Shown: one piece after another, positions 1 through 12,064 of the stretch | How the letters are laid out: each line of letters opens with the position of its first letter | Position numbering within the stretch: the stretch's first letter is position 1 | Source: Gnetum montanum | Lineage: Eukaryota; Streptophyta; Gnetopsida; Gnetales; Gnetaceae | Direction: 5' to 3' | Assembly: GCA_015680685.1 (NCBI GenBank) | Contig: MNCI01006837.1 | Location: 432,735 to 496,734, forward strand | DNA: 64,000 nucleotides | Made by a program: the position numbers and the translations under genes | Notes under the pieces: model-generated | The model's input: the letters and a program-made list of their open reading frames with translations, nothing else | Told to the model about the DNA's origin: nothing | Databases searched by the model: none

Positions 1-1
1 T

Positions 2-660
2 ATGGGAGGAAGTTGTGGCCTTGAGGGAAAAGGTTCAAAGGTAGAAAGATATGATTAGGGATCTCCAAGACTATAAAACCTTTGTTGAAGCCCAAGTGGC
101 TAAATCAGGGGAATTACGAACCAAGGAGATCACTTGGGCCTTCTACTAGCATGTCATTCAAGAAAAAGTAGTGGTACTATGGGAGATGGTGGAGCAACAT
201 ATGTAGATGGACCTCATCTTCCAAAAGGTTGAGTATTGGAAGGATCACTACACTTGGATTCTAGAGTGGGGTAAGACACAAAAGGCCGACAAGCATCAGT
301 ATAAGGTTGAACATGGGGCCTACATAAAATGGCTTAAGGAAGAGTCTATTGAATGGCACAAGAGAGAGCTATTCATTTAGGGGATCCAAGCAAAGAATTC
401 TTATCAACCTTTTGAATGTACCATAAAGGTGGAGCAATCCCCTACTCTTCAAATCACTACTATTACAAGTGAGACTGCTACAGCTACTATTACTCATGAG
501 CCTCCTATGTGGACTCCTATAGATAGGTTGAACATTCTTTGTGGCATTGATCATGGGGATGTTAACTGGGCTAATATGATAGAGGACCAAATCCTCCACC
601 ATTTGGAGGAAGGCCTTCTACATCTATCCTCAAAAGTGATGGAGCCAAAATCTCCATAGG
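2..660 (+). pseudogene. Decayed 3' part of the retroelement antisense gene (element A copy)
   Basis: Read in the frame starting at base 3 this stretch gives a helical, charged protein interrupted by several TAG codons. It aligns by eye with the C-terminal half of the antisense gene products at 42330-43157 and 25360-26150. Shared landmarks are a leucine/glutamate-rich coiled-coil start (LWEEVVALREKVQ), a W-x-LEWG stretch and the segment PPMWTPIDR followed by a short acidic block. Because the gene is antisense to its host element, its plus orientation here means that element A lies on the minus strand, as its protease at 1641-2160 confirms. The frame ends in TAG, where D and C have conserved exon ends, so the next step would be a splice to an acidic tail. 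Most stops could come from CAG or TGG by one transition. The 5' part of the gene lies beyond the window edge. Confidence 0.6.
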
Positions 661-1120
661 TTTGATATATTCTATGCTTTAGTTTTTATTTTAAGTCATG
701 ATCTTGGATATGGGTTATTAACTAACTATATGTTGTTGTATTTCAAGCCTAAGAGACATTTCTGGCCCTAGCGGTAAGGGTGGGAATGACCCATCACTTC
801 CTCCTCCAAATGCTACTTAGTAGCCTCCTTCAGTTTAACCTATTGCTATTTTTTTTTTGTCTTTATGTTGATGGATATGGTTAGCTAGAACTATGTTATG
901 GATGGTTATTCTTTGGCATCATTGCTACACATTGTGGTTATGGCTACATGTTATGGACTTTTTAATTTTAAATTTGAATATTGGTTTTATTTTGGCTATA
1001 CAAATTTATAGTAGTAAATGTTATAAACATGGCTACATTGACATTTTGGTTGCAACATTAAATCGATGCGATAATAAGCTAAACAAAGAGAGATATAATA
1101 ATAAAATGAACTTTTCCTAG
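661..1120. other. Decayed end of the antisense gene and spacer, no clear gene
   Basis: Between the antisense-gene remnant and the repeat array of element A. A possible 3' splice site (tttcaag, near 745) would fit the last-exon position seen in C and D, but no acidic reading frame survives. I see no other feature. Confidence 0.4.
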
Positions 1121-1345
1121 TTTTAGGCCATTGTAGGCACAAGTTATATAGTTTTGCCAGTTTTAGGCCATGGTAGGCCATAATGCCAATTTAACATCTT
1201 AGTGGATGTGATGCCAATTTAACATCCAAGTGGATGAGAATGTTAGTTTAAGGTCATAGTAGACGAGAATGCTAGTTTAAGATGCCAATTTTAGGCCTTA
1301 GCAGGCCATTATGACAATTTTAGGCCTTAGTGGGCCATTTCTGAA
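1121..1345 (-). repeat. Short tandem array between protease and antisense gene (element A)
   Basis: About seven degenerate units contain TTTTAGGCCAT...AGGCCAT. On the minus strand they read ATGGCC(T)AAAACT, the same core as the arrays at 9021-9405, 24481-24958 and 41691-41824. The array sits in the equivalent place, between protease and the 3' end of the antisense gene. Confidence 0.7.
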
Positions 1346-1640
1346 AGATGCTTTTTTAATGTTTAAAAATAAAGAAAGGTTGTAGCAAATAAGTAACAAT
1401 GCAAATAAATTTAGGCTACATGCATAAAATGACAAAGATATAATAAATTACAAAAGAAAAAATAAGGCTATTTGGCTATTGTTGTATCTGGTCATAGAAG
1501 CATGGGAAGGTTAAGGAAAATTTCACTTATGTAGACTCTTCCTAATCTTTGCAAGATTAGGGAGTGAGTAAGGCCTACTCTACACAAGCTTGTATTCACC
1601 ATCCCCTTTGCTTACAATGTTAAAAGGAAGTTCATCCCAT
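1346..1640. other. AT-rich spacer of element A
   Basis: No reading frame or repeat that I can support. It corresponds in position to the sequence just downstream of the protease region in C and D. Confidence 0.4.
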
Positions 1641-2160
1641 AATGTATCCCATTGCTTATCGCTATCATCGTTGGTTATTTTGGGCTTTTACTCTTCATGG
1701 CTAAGAGCTTCTTCTTGAAGCTCAACTTTGGACCCTTGTTCTATGTCTATATTTTTGATAGCTAGGGGAGTTGTATTATCACCATGAATAATGATTTCAC
1801 CCCCCCTTNTAGGATCAAGTTAAAACCTAGTGTCTCTTATACTACCAAGAATATTATGGTTGTAGAAACTTGTTCTCTGGCTACAAAATCCAAGGAGATA
1901 GGCCCCTTGACAAAAACTCTTGATCCATCAAAGAACTTAAGAGCTATGGTGGTTGTAGGTTGTACTTGCTCAGTTAGGCTTAAGTGTTTAATGATGGTGC
2001 ATGGGATGACATTGGTTGTAACTCCATCATCAACATGCACTTGATGTATTTTATATTTTTCTATGTGTATGTTTATAAATAAAGGGGTTTTAGTCACTTC
2101 GCTATTCTAGGGATTAACCTTAACTTCGCTATCATGAAATGTTAACAGTGGGGACTTCTC
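1641..2160 (-). pseudogene. Ty3/gypsy aspartic protease remnant (element A)
   Basis: The minus-strand frame at 1837-2097 contains HVDDGVTTNVIP, equivalent to the aspartic-protease active-site motif of the other copies (HVDDGTAANVIP in D, HIDDGATTNVIP in C), followed by a gypsy-protease body. The segment that should hold the conserved LGRSWLA motif is missing. The frame resumes with a conserved GEIIIHGD-like stretch near 1800, so there is an internal deletion of roughly 100 bp. An ambiguous base (N) at 1809 lies next to the break, so an assembly problem is possible. The protease would process the Gag-Pol polyprotein; this copy cannot be functional. Confidence 0.75.
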
Positions 2161-2830
2161 CTACCCTAATGAGGGAGGAATCATCACTGTATGAATGGCT
2201 TTCTCATTAGTCTGAATATGCTCACTCATGGGTATGGAGGTTAACATTTTTACTAGCATCTCACAATGTGTGATGGAATTCATGATTAGGTCATACAAGC
2301 TTAAAGTTATATTTTTTTGCTTTAGTGATTACATGACTTGGTCTATTGCATTGAGGAAGTTTTTGTCATTGGTCATGGGCTTGTCACCCTAGTTGTGCTT
2401 TACTCCCTCCATGCATCTCAAAATGTGGACTTTAGCTTTAGGCTGTGGCTATTATGACTCTTTGTTATTGCTTTAGTTGTCATCTTTAGTGTCCTCCTAT
2501 GGATTATTGGTTGAAGGAGATGGGGTAGAGGAGGTCATAGGTATAGTCAAAATGGGAGTGGGCTTCAGTGGGTTCACTTCCTTTCATGCCTTCATCTGCT
2601 TGTCTCCCTTGTTCTTGAGCTTTTGCTTATGTTTTTTCCTTTAGTTGGCTATAGTTTTTTGGTTGTCAACTGTTGGCTATAGGGAAGAGGTAATAGCATT
2701 GGCCATAAGAGGGGGGTGTTGTGTAGTTTTTTGGACTATGGCTATTTGGGTTGTACTAGGTTAAGAAACATTGATGATAAAAGATTATTTCAAATGCATT
2801 TCTGATGGTACTCTCACAAAAAAGGGGGAT
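2161..2830 (-). pseudogene. Gag-protease linker remnant (element A, left half)
   Basis: On the minus strand near 2230-2330 the translation contains LSLYDLIM followed by H-C-E-M-L-V, matching the linker upstream of protease in C (23495 onward) and D (40620 onward). The remainder is decayed. The reading is cut by the insertion of element B at 2836 and resumes at 15163, so this is one half of a split gene. Confidence 0.65.
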
Positions 2831-2835
2831 CATGA
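2831..2835. repeat. Target-site duplication of element B, left (CATGA)
   Basis: Five bases directly before the 5' LTR. The right flank at 15158-15162 reads CTTGA, so four of five bases match. This fits an old insertion. Confidence 0.7.
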
Positions 2836-2879
2836 TGAAACACCACCAAATTTGGACTATAGCATCTCGACTACAAATT

Positions 2880-3600
2880 TGTCTAAGTGTCAGCACGAAG
2901 CCACTTTTTGCAAATTTTTCTAAGTGCTGAGACTACAATCTCCACTACCCCAGAGCATAGTCAACCTAGTAGAGAGTGTAGAAAAGACAAAAGCCAATTT
3001 TGCAGTTTTTCCTAAGTGTCATCATGAAGCCAAAAGCTACAAATTTCTCTAAGAACTAAGACTACGCTCTTCACTACCCTAGACCATAGTTAGCCTCTTG
3101 TGAAGACCGTACTCAGCATGAAGGCTCAATTTTTTGTAGATTTTTCTAAGTATTGAGACTATGCTTTCCACCAGCCCAAAGAGTATTTAACACAAAGGCT
3201 AGTATTGAAAATTTTTCCAAGTGTCAAGCCAATCACTCTAAAATTTTATAACTGCTAATTCTATACTCTTCACTACCCCAGAGTGTAGTCAAGTGCAGTC
3301 AACATGAAGATGCCATTTTATGCAAACTTTTCTAAGTGCTAAGACTATGCTCTTCACTACCCTAGAGCATAGAGACTACACTCTCCACCAGCCCAAAGTG
3401 TAGTCAAGCATAGTCAACTAGAAGCCAATTTCTACAAGTTTTGACAAGTGCTAGGACTATGCTCACCCCCAGTCAAGAGCATAGTCAGCCTTCCATGGAG
3501 AGCGTAGTCAACACATAGCCATTTTTTGCAAAATTTTTCTAAGTGTTGAACTACGTTCTTCCCTAATCTAGAGTGTAGTCAAGCGTAGTCAACTAGAATA
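2880..3600 (+). repeat. Tandem palindrome-bearing units in the U3 of element B
   Basis: Six to eight degenerate units of about 80-100 bp. Each has a T-rich lead (TTTTTGCAAATTTTTCTAAG), then an inverted repeat with left arm near GACTATGCTC and right arm near GAGCATAGTC around a short loop such as TCCACTACCCCA. The same array recurs in the 3' LTR at about 13500-14110. Arms vary between ACGC and ATGC, as expected if CG sites decayed. Confidence 0.75.
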
Positions 3601-3981
3601 GCCTCTAAAGGCCTCTACAATGCAGCATTGGCATTTAGCTTAGCTCCAGCTCACCTTTAGCAAGTGTAGTTAGAAAAATGCATCTTTTTTATATCCCTTT
3701 TTATCCCCAAAATTGTAACTATGCTCGACCCCACATAAGACAATGGAGAGTGTAGTCCTAGAGCATAGTCTTCAAATTTGCACTTTTTTAGGTACATTAT
3801 GGTCCTCTTGATGCATATACATGCACTTGGTAATGTAGTCATAGTCTTGCAGAGTTCGGCAGAGCACAGTAGAGCACAACAATGCTACCCTTAGTGGAGA
3901 GCATAGTTGGGTGACAACATAGCTCCAACCATCCACTCTACCATGTGGCAATTCCTCTGCATTTCATGCTAAACCTATCCC

Positions 3982-3988
3982 TATAAAT
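3982..3988 (+). promoter_or_regulatory. TATA box of the element B 5' LTR
   Basis: TATAAAT within CCCTATAAATACCCCC, at the expected U3/R position. The equivalent in the 3' LTR is at 14499-14506. Confidence 0.65.
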
Positions 3989-4649
3989 ACCCCCACCCTC
4001 AACATATTCAGGGTTGAAAAATTTGAGAATTTGGCAAGTTAACAAATTCAAAGGCACACCAGCAAACTAAAGAGAGGCAAAGTTGCATATCACTGTAGCT
4101 CACCGTAGTCCACCATAGACCACTGCACACTACGATAGTTAACTTGGCAGGCACAGACACCATGGTAGAATGTCAGTCTTCATGACTAGGCATCCCTAAG
4201 ACTATGACTATGTTGTCCACTACACCTATTGTACATCATGTACCTTCTCACCCATTCTGGACTTAACTATGCTCAACCTCATTAGGGGTAGTGTTATATT
4301 TCTCTCTCTCTCTCTTTTCTTCCATTTTTAGAATTTTATTTGCATTTTCTACTATTTCATTCCATATCTGTGCCTAGAACCACACTTGGGTATTGGCCCC
4401 CACATGTTGGCACTCTCATTTTTGCCCAAAACCTAACTATGCTTAACATCGTTGATACCATCAACACTGCATGAACACTTAGTATTGCTTTTCGTGAGCA
4501 TTCAGTAAGTCCTTGTTCAATTGACAAGACCATTTAGAACACCCTATCTCCACCTCTAGTATGCCCTTATGTAGATGCAAGGTTAGGACTATATGCGTTT
4601 GAGCCCCCTGGTGTTCCAGCCATCAACATTTTTAGTCACTACAATTTTT

Positions 4650-4668
4650 TGGTGCTAGAACGAGGGCC
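4650..4668 (+). other. Primer binding site of element B
   Basis: TGGTGCTAGAACGAGGGCC lies six bases after the LTR end and matches the C and D sites (TGG[T/C]GCTAGAAGGAGGGCC). It starts with TGG, as expected for pairing to a tRNA 3' CCA end. I cannot name the tRNA without a search. Confidence 0.7.
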
Positions 4669-5114
4669 TAAATCATTTTCCTCTTCAATCTCTATTGTAG
4701 TTGTCTTGCGTGCTCTCTACAGCACCATTATTGGCTTTAGGCTAGCATAGACCCAACACCCGTATGGACCTGCTACACATGTAGTAATAGCTAGATCTTA
4801 GGCTAGCATAGGTGTTGTCTACTGACTAGTTGGTATAGACTAGAACTCATCGTTGGTTCCCTTGAAACCCCATGTAGCAATCCCAAAGCAAACATTCCCA
4901 TAGTTAGCCAAATTCTAGGCACTCAGTAGAGAGCATAGTTAGCTTTCAGCATAGAGAGTGTAGTCTCTAGAGTTAGTCATTTTTCTGCAGTCTCCAGAGT
5001 TAGGCATTTGTTGTAATTAGCAAGAGTTTGCCATTTTTCTACAATCATCAGTGTTGGCCATTTTTTTGCAACTAGTAGAGTTAGCCATTTTTTCATAACT
5101 TTCAATCTACACAC
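4669..5114 (+). other. Untranslated leader of element B
   Basis: The stretch between primer binding site and gag start, with no long frame. It ends with repeated GTTAGCCATTTTT-like short units at about 4970-5095. Confidence 0.5.
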
Positions 5115-7320
5115 ATGAGTTTCAAGCAACCTTCAACATCAATCTTGAGCACACTAGCTATCTTGCCCACCCAACAAGAAAATAAGATTGACCACCCTTC
5201 CAATCCTATTATGGTAGAGCAAAGGCAATCCCTTAGGCTGTGTGGCCAAGACCCTAAGTATACTGCTCTAAACGATGAACAATACAAGTTCATCTATGTA
5301 AAGATCCAAGCAGGCTTATTCGTAGACCATTTGAACATGGAAGAAAAATGGGGCTACAAGCTTATCCACTAAAAATAACAAGAGTATATCCCCTCCCATG
5401 TTAACTTCATCCTGCTCACAGAACCCTACCATTGGATACCTACCCAACTCATCCAAAAAAAGTGAGCGAGAAGTAGGAACAGACTATGAGGAACCCTTGT
5501 AGGAAGAATAGGATGAGTTTGAAGCTTGTTCCAAGCACAAGAATTCCTTCCATAGTATCTTCTAATGGAAAATCCCTAGTCTGGCCCTTTCATAGTCCCG
5601 TTCAACTAACTTTCTTAAGATAGTCATAGCCCTAGCATCACCTTCTAAGTCAACACCTATGATAATGACACACCAAACACAACATGCACATCACAAAGCA
5701 CTACCTCCCTTTAACTTGCCTTTCATGTCATTGTCGCAACCTACCCAATCATCTTTACCAACAACAATCATACATGCTTAGCCTTATGTTCACATAGTGC
5801 ATGTCTCCTGGCCCCAAATGACTCAAGCATTTTATGTGTTTCTTGTTTTGTTGGCACCCTTAGTAGTGGTCAAACCTACATACACATGGACTACCCCAGT
5901 CGCTATGCGCATAACACAACCAATGTAGCAAGCACCTCGCATGGTCCCACAACTTGCAACCAAGTCATAGATCACAAAACTAGTAGAGCAGGTAGCACAA
6001 CCAACATAGCTTGTTGTAGCATCCCAAAACCTAGATCATGCATTCCAATTGATTCAAACCTTAATAGAAGAAGTGAAGAAACTTAAGGTTGTCCCCTCTA
6101 AAATAATTAAAGTAGTGGAATTCTACTAAGATGATCCCATAAGTCTTGTTATCCCACTATTGACTCTGCTAACTTGGATCCTACTGCCCCAATTCACCAA
6201 GTACAATGGTGAAGGGGATCCCAATGTGCACTTGGTGACATTCAGGTCTAAGTGCCTACTACTGCAAGCATGGCCACATGTCATCATATGTATTTTTACC
6301 ATGTCACTCACTGGCAAGGTGCTAGACTAGTACCATGCATTATCCAAGGACTCTATCTCCTCTTTGGAGGATCTTTTGAGCCAGTTTGTGATGCACTTCA
6401 AGTACAACTTGAAGCTTTAAACTACCTTAGATCAATTAATGCAAATCAACTAGGGTCATCCAGAGCCCATGCAAAAATTTATCCAATGCTAACGCGCCTC
6501 AGTGAATGAAATTCGAGAGCTAATAGCCAAGATGCACCTCTTGGCTTTATTTAAGAGTGTAGTTAACAACTTCATCAAGTTGATATTGTACTACTTGGCC
6601 CCATAGTCTCTGAGCCAAGAATTTGCCCAGACCAAGAGCATACAAGATGTAGCTAAAGCTAGTAAGGTCCCAGCCTACATGGCCTACAAAATCCTACAAT
6701 CATGGCAATTATGGCAATCATGGCAACTATGGACAAAGAGGCCAAAACAACCAACCCAAGGGGAATAGCTAGGCCACCCAAAGCCCTAGCTAACAAAAAA
6801 ACTATTGGCTCTAGCACTATGGCAACTAACCCATCCACATCATCAGTGGCCATGATGCAAGCTACTCTAAGACCTAACTTTGAGTGCAAGGATCGCTCAA
6901 AGTATACCCTATTGCCATTAAGACCTTTGAAACTATTGGACCAATTTCTAAAGGCTAGATGTATCCTGTACAGGTAGATGTCCAAAGATGCATACAGAAG
7001 ATGCGATAGATATTGTAAGCTCCTAAGGAATCCCACATCAACAACCACAAATAAGACCTTGGTCCCAAAACACTTTAGGCTAGATCAATTTTGCCACTAC
7101 CACTAGTTGCTCAGTCACAACACTAATTTTTGCATAGCCCTACAAGATGACCTCTAAAGAAGGATTGATAGAGGCAACTTGATACTTGATGCTACTAACC
7201 TAGTTAGGCCTTAGAACTAATCTATGAGTGTGTTCCAGGATCCTCTAAATGCAAACAACATAGGCTACGTCATCAATGCTATCAACGTCAATGACAACTT
7301 GGAATTGATGTAGCAGCCAT
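5115..7320 (+). pseudogene. gag of element B, multiply interrupted
   Basis: The ATG at 5115 aligns with the gag starts of D (37677) and C (20538): all share RxSLRLxGxDP and a following FI(Y/C)VKI segment. The core Gag region, near 6190-6640, carries FTKYNGEGDP, conserved in C and D, then the TLDQLM and SIQDVAKASK stretches. A knuckle-like H-Q-L-L..H-N-T..C block lies near 7090-7130. Gag would form the virus-like particle in the cytoplasm. The frame has many stops, mostly TAG where C or D has CAG or TGG. The gene runs into the protease linker without a clear separate end. Confidence 0.8.
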
Positions 7321-8750
7321 TTGTGGTCCATGTGCCCTTTGGCAGCCTAAGGATTTCCTTAGCCTATATGGGTTTGTGGCCTCCTTTTGTTGTTAGAGTG
7401 CCATCCCAAGCACCTACAATGCCCTTTTTGGTTAGGGTCCTATCCCATGTTGCATCAATGATAACCACCAAACCACCCTTTGTTATCAAGATTCCACAAC
7501 ATGCTAACTCCTTACTTACTTATAGTCTAGTAGTGGGAAAAACATCGGTTCCTTCCTGTCCAAGGGTCAATCCTATTGGCAACATTAACAAACCCTCTAG
7601 GTGGCAACCTGGGAGGCCTAACAAGTACCTTGTAGATAAAAAGATTAGGCAACACCAAGAGCAAAGAGCACTAGCTCCACCAAAACCAATCCCTCTATCT
7701 ACAGTTCCCATGGCCAAAACAACTTAGGAGGCCACCATCAACAACTTGCAACCAAGCATTGAGGCCCCTATGCCAACTAAGCCAACTAAGCCTAAGTCAC
7801 CTATCTATGAAATCCACCTCTTAGGACATGTGGAAGAAGTCAAAGCTAGTAAAAATGCAATTGATGGCAAAGACTTCGTGGATGCATTAGCCTAGGTTAA
7901 AGAAGTGCTAAAGTAGAAGAACACAATGTTGAGTCTCTATGATCTAATCATGACCTCATCTACCCACCACAAAGTTCTAGTGTTGACCTTCATACCTATC
8001 ATGGAGGACATCCCAGTAGATGAGAATTCCATCCATGCTATGATGTTTCCTCCTTCACCATAGGAATCAAGCTCCATACCCCTCACATTTCATGATGAGG
8101 CAATTAAGGTTGACCCTAAGAATGGTGAAGTCATAGTAGCCCCCATGGTTATCACCATATGTGTCAAGCAATGTTATCCCATACACTATCATCAATAAGT
8201 TAGGTCTTATAGACCAAATCAAGCCAACAAAAACCACATGCCTGAAGTCCTTTAGCAGGTTACACATCATTGTTAAGGGTACTATCACAATAGCTTTCGT
8301 GGTAGGGGAAAAATTCTGCATCACTGTTGAATTCATCATCATAGAGGAGATGCTAAGATTTAACTTGATATTAGGTAGGCCTTGGCTAGCCCAGCTATGT
8401 ATTGTCTCCTCCCTAATTCATTAGGAAATCCACCTTCTATACGAATGTGGTGAAGTTATCATCCATGGTGATAACATTGCCTCTCTAGCCATCAACAACT
8501 TAGACATGGAGCAAGGGTCGAAGGTCAAATTTCCTAATGACACACCTTTAGTAGACAACAAAACACATGAGGCCGATGCACTCAAAGATGTGGTAGAAGC
8601 CACTAACCTCCTACAAGATGCCCTATGGGCATAACTACCCTTCAACGTAGCAAGTAAAGGTCAAGGAGACTACTGAATAGTGCAATCTAGGCCCTACGTA
8701 ACCCCTAATCAACACTGGATTAGGAAGCAACTACGCGATTAAGGTAACCC
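7321..8750 (+). pseudogene. Gag-protease linker and aspartic protease of element B
   Basis: A proline-rich linker is followed by the conserved (E)IHLLG.VE and LSLYDLIMTS stretches (about 7810-7960). Protease comes next at about 8090-8440. The active-site end of the motif survives as SSNVIPYTIINKLGL, but the preceding D-D-G is broken by a frame change. The downstream LGRPWLAQL motif is clear near 8375-8400. The coding homology ends at KKQLR-like sequence near 8740, followed by GTAACC. This is a candidate 5' splice site for an intron reaching to the acceptor at 9533. Confidence 0.75.
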
Positions 8751-9020
8751 CTTAGTCTAAAAGCACACTAGGAACCTACCCACTATTTTCTTTCCCACAC
8801 CTTGCATTCTTCTTTCCATTTACATCGAATTAGCATAGTAGCATATTATTTGCATTTAGTTTAATCGCTTAGCTTACCATCTGCACTGCCTATGCACTTA
8901 ATAGATTAGTTTACATTTCTATCATTTTTTCTTTAATGAAATTGCCTTCATGCATAAAAAACATCAAAATGCAAAAAAATCATAAAAGCCAAAATCACAA
9001 AAAAAAAAAGAGATAGCAAC

Positions 9021-9405
9021 ATACTAGGCCTAGAATGACCTTAAACTACCACTGGGCCCAGAATGGCCTTAAACTACCATTGTAGTCTAGAATGGCCTAA
9101 AACTATCACTTTTAATTTTGTCCTTATAGTCCACCATGGCCTTAAACTGGGGCCTAGCATGGCCTTAAACTTGCAATGCCATGGCCTGTCATGGCCTTAA
9201 ACAAGCAATGTGTAGCCTAGAATGACCTAAAACTACCATTCTTAATCCTACCTATAAGGCCCAGAATGGCCTTAAACTATTGCTAGGGCTTGAAATGGCC
9301 TTAAACTATTGCTAGGGTCTATAATGGTCCTAAAACTAGTAGCCTTAATCTACTAAGACCTAAAACTAGTACACACATGGCCTCCTAATGCCTAAAACTA
9401 GCACA
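9021..9405 (+). repeat. Short tandem array between protease and RT of element B
   Basis: About fifteen degenerate units of 20-30 bp with core (T/A)GGCCT(T/A)AAACTA. The first part resembles the protease-side array of C and D (CAGAATGGCCTTAAACTA). The last units resemble the RT-side array (AGACCTAAAACTAG). No antisense gene lies between them here. Confidence 0.75.
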
Positions 9406-9534
9406 AACATGATTACCTTCCTTAATCACTTGCATGTATACTTGGGCAAATTTTATTGCATTTATTTCTCTTCATTTGTGCATATAACTTCACTAAAATA
9501 GGTGCTACTTGATGTTTTTTGGTTCATTTTGTAG

Positions 9535-12032
9535 GAATATGACATGGCTATGTAAGAGTAGATCCTCTCACCTCTAGTCCTCACGAGACCTCATGGCAAC
9601 ATCATGTGATGCATTGACCCTCATTACCTAGACCTTGAGCCTACAACCTACAATGAATACATAGCATTTGTAGAGGCATCACTAGACTAACCCAACCATC
9701 TAGTTAAGGCTCTCAATCTAGAGGTAGGGGACATCATACAGGATCCCCTTGTTGAAATCCTTTTGGCTATGCCTAAGCAAGGTGAAAATGCTAAAACTAA
9801 GCTCCTTGCTAGAGCCCCATTATGCCCAGGACATCACTAAGATGCTTAACAACAAAATCAAGGCCTTTGCAATATCATATGAGGACATGCTAGGCCTAGG
9901 TCCTTAGGTATTCCAACACAATATCATTCTTGATCCCTGCATTAAACTAGTTAAATAGAAAGTGCACAAGGTTAGAATTGAGATGGCGTTTGCCATCCAT
10001 GACGAAATCACCAAGCTTTACAAAGCTGGTTTCATCTAAGTTGTTGACTATGTAGACTAGGTCTCCAACCTCGTAGTTGTACCTAAGAAAAATAGAAGTA
10101 TACGCATTTGTATAGACTTTCAAGACCTAAACAAGGTGACCATCAAAGATGACTTCCTGTTGCCCAGTATCAATCAATTGATCGATACCATGGCTAGGCA
10201 TGCCTTATTATCCTTCATAGATGGACTCTCAAGCTACAACCAAATTAGAATCAACCCTGAGCACCAACTCAGCACAACTTTCATGACCCCTATGATATGT
10301 TTTTCTATACCATGATGTCTTTTGGACTCAAGAACACAAGAGCAACATATCAACATGCAGTGACATATATCTTTAGCAATTACATGCTAAGCTTACTCAA
10401 CAACTATGTCGATGACATCACCGTTAAGTCCAAAGTGATCCACAATTATGCAAATGATCTAGACTTAGTGCCTAAATGTTTCCTAAAACATGATCTTAGG
10501 TTAAATCCTAAGAAGTGTGTTTTTGGGATCAGAACAGGTTGGATGCTTAGTTTTGTACTATTTGAAGCAATAATATGCATAGATCCTAACAAGGTTAAGG
10601 CCATAACCAACATATCACCCATGTTCATCCTGAAGGAGCTACAAGGGTTACAAGGTAGGTTGCAATTCATATGTAGGTTTATCACTTGGTTAACTACCAA
10701 GTTACAACCCATGCAACATCTACTCAAGAAAGGAGCCCACCTCAAGTGGATAGCTTAGTGCACCTTAAGCAAGAGCTAGCACAACTACCTACAGTTCACC
10801 CTCTACAAGAAGATAAACCTTTTTACATCTATCTTGCTACTTCTGACACATCCATCGCTTCTTTACTTTGGCAAAAGTAAGATGGGTACAAAAGTCCTAG
10901 TTTACTACTTGAGCCATGCATTAGTAGCCCATGAAGCGAAATACAATGATGTAGAAAATCATTGCCTCACCTTGGTCTACTCACTAAAGAAGTGGAGGCA
11001 TTACCATTTCCATATTTAAGTTAATATCATTTGCAAAAACAACGTTCTCTGGGCAATAACAACGAACATCTATGAAAGCAGTTGTATAGCGTGTTGGAAA
11101 GTGATAACAGTAGAATTTGACCTATACTACATTGCACAAGCCTTAACAAAAGGTCAAGCTATAGTTGCACAACTCACGGCTTCACCCATAAATGATTAAG
11201 TAACTAAAGACCCAAAATTCTTGGATGAGCATGTCAATAGCATTAGTCAAGTGATAGAAAAATTTGAGGCACTCTTGCATTTTGACAGAGCTTCAACCTC
11301 CCAAGGAGGTAGTATTATTTCCATTATCACATTTCCCTTCAGGAAGATCCAACCCTTCACATATTGTTTTGCATTCCCTTACACTAACAACATGGTGAAG
11401 TACAAAAGTCTCCTCTAAGGTATCCTTGCAACACGTTACCTAGGACTCCAACACATAGTAATTTGAGGGGAATCACAATTAATAATTAACTAGGTGACAA
11501 AGGTTTATGCCTATGAAGTCCAACATTTACAACCTTAGTGTGACCTAGAAAAGCACATGAGCAACTAGTCTATGCACTCTGGGCCTACTGCATAATATGC
11601 TAAACAGTGATAGGTATGACACCTTACAGCCTTGTTTACAAGTCTAAAGTAATATTGCTACTTGAATTATAGGTTCCATTGCCCCAGGTGATCCTCTCAA
11701 ACTTCATTGATGAATCTCAAAATAATGAGTTCAAAATCGTAGACCTCAACTCAATAGAGAAGGAGCGCATGTAGATGCTTGATCATATCAAATGGTATCA
11801 AGAAAAGTAATGGCAAAAACATCATCACAACTAGCATCAATGCCTAATCAAGAAAGGGGATCTAGTCCTCAAGGTCATTCACAAATCTATGAATAAATTC
11901 TCAACCAACTGGGAAGGGCCTTTTTTGGTTACTAAAGCCTATGACAATGAAGCATTCAATCTTGTTGATCAAGATAGAAATGAGCTTGCCAATCCAGTGA
12001 ACCATTCGTATCTGAAGTTGTACTACGCCTAG
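9535..12032 (+). pseudogene. pol of element B: RT, RNase H, archaeal-type RNase H, partial integrase
   Basis: The alignable region begins just after TTTTGTAG (9527-9534), a conserved 3' splice site, rather than at an ATG. RT spans about 9960-10700 and keeps NYVDDI, the polymerase active site, near 10400. It is followed by a degenerate RNase H (YLATSDTSIASLLWQK, then YYLSHAL) and a second, archaeal-type RNase H from about 11220 (FDRAS...YTNNMVKY). Near 11545 the sequence jumps into the C-terminal third of integrase (MTPYSLVYKSK, then GDLVLKV and NWEGPF). The HHCC finger and most of the DDE core are therefore deleted. Many TAG/TAA stops are present. Confidence 0.85.
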
Positions 12033-12064
12033 CGTGCAGTGCCACACATCAATCCAACAGGGTA

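Larger units (their letters stand above)
2836..4643 (+). repeat. 5' LTR of element B
   Basis: Begins TGAAACACCACC and ends with CACTACA. It pairs with the LTR at 13490-15157, which begins with the same twelve bases. U3 carries tandem palindromic units. A TATA box (CTATAAATA) lies at about 3981-3989, and a conserved R-U5 motif (GTAAGTCC..GACAAGACC) starts at 4505. The length of 1808 bp against 1668 bp for the partner reflects gain or loss of U3 units. Confidence 0.9.

Noticed and set aside
6659-7048. 129-codon minus-strand frame opposite gag of B
   Set aside because: It mirrors a conserved sense segment (KDRSKYT region). Similar mirror frames occur opposite the same region in C and D, so it is an artefact of base composition.
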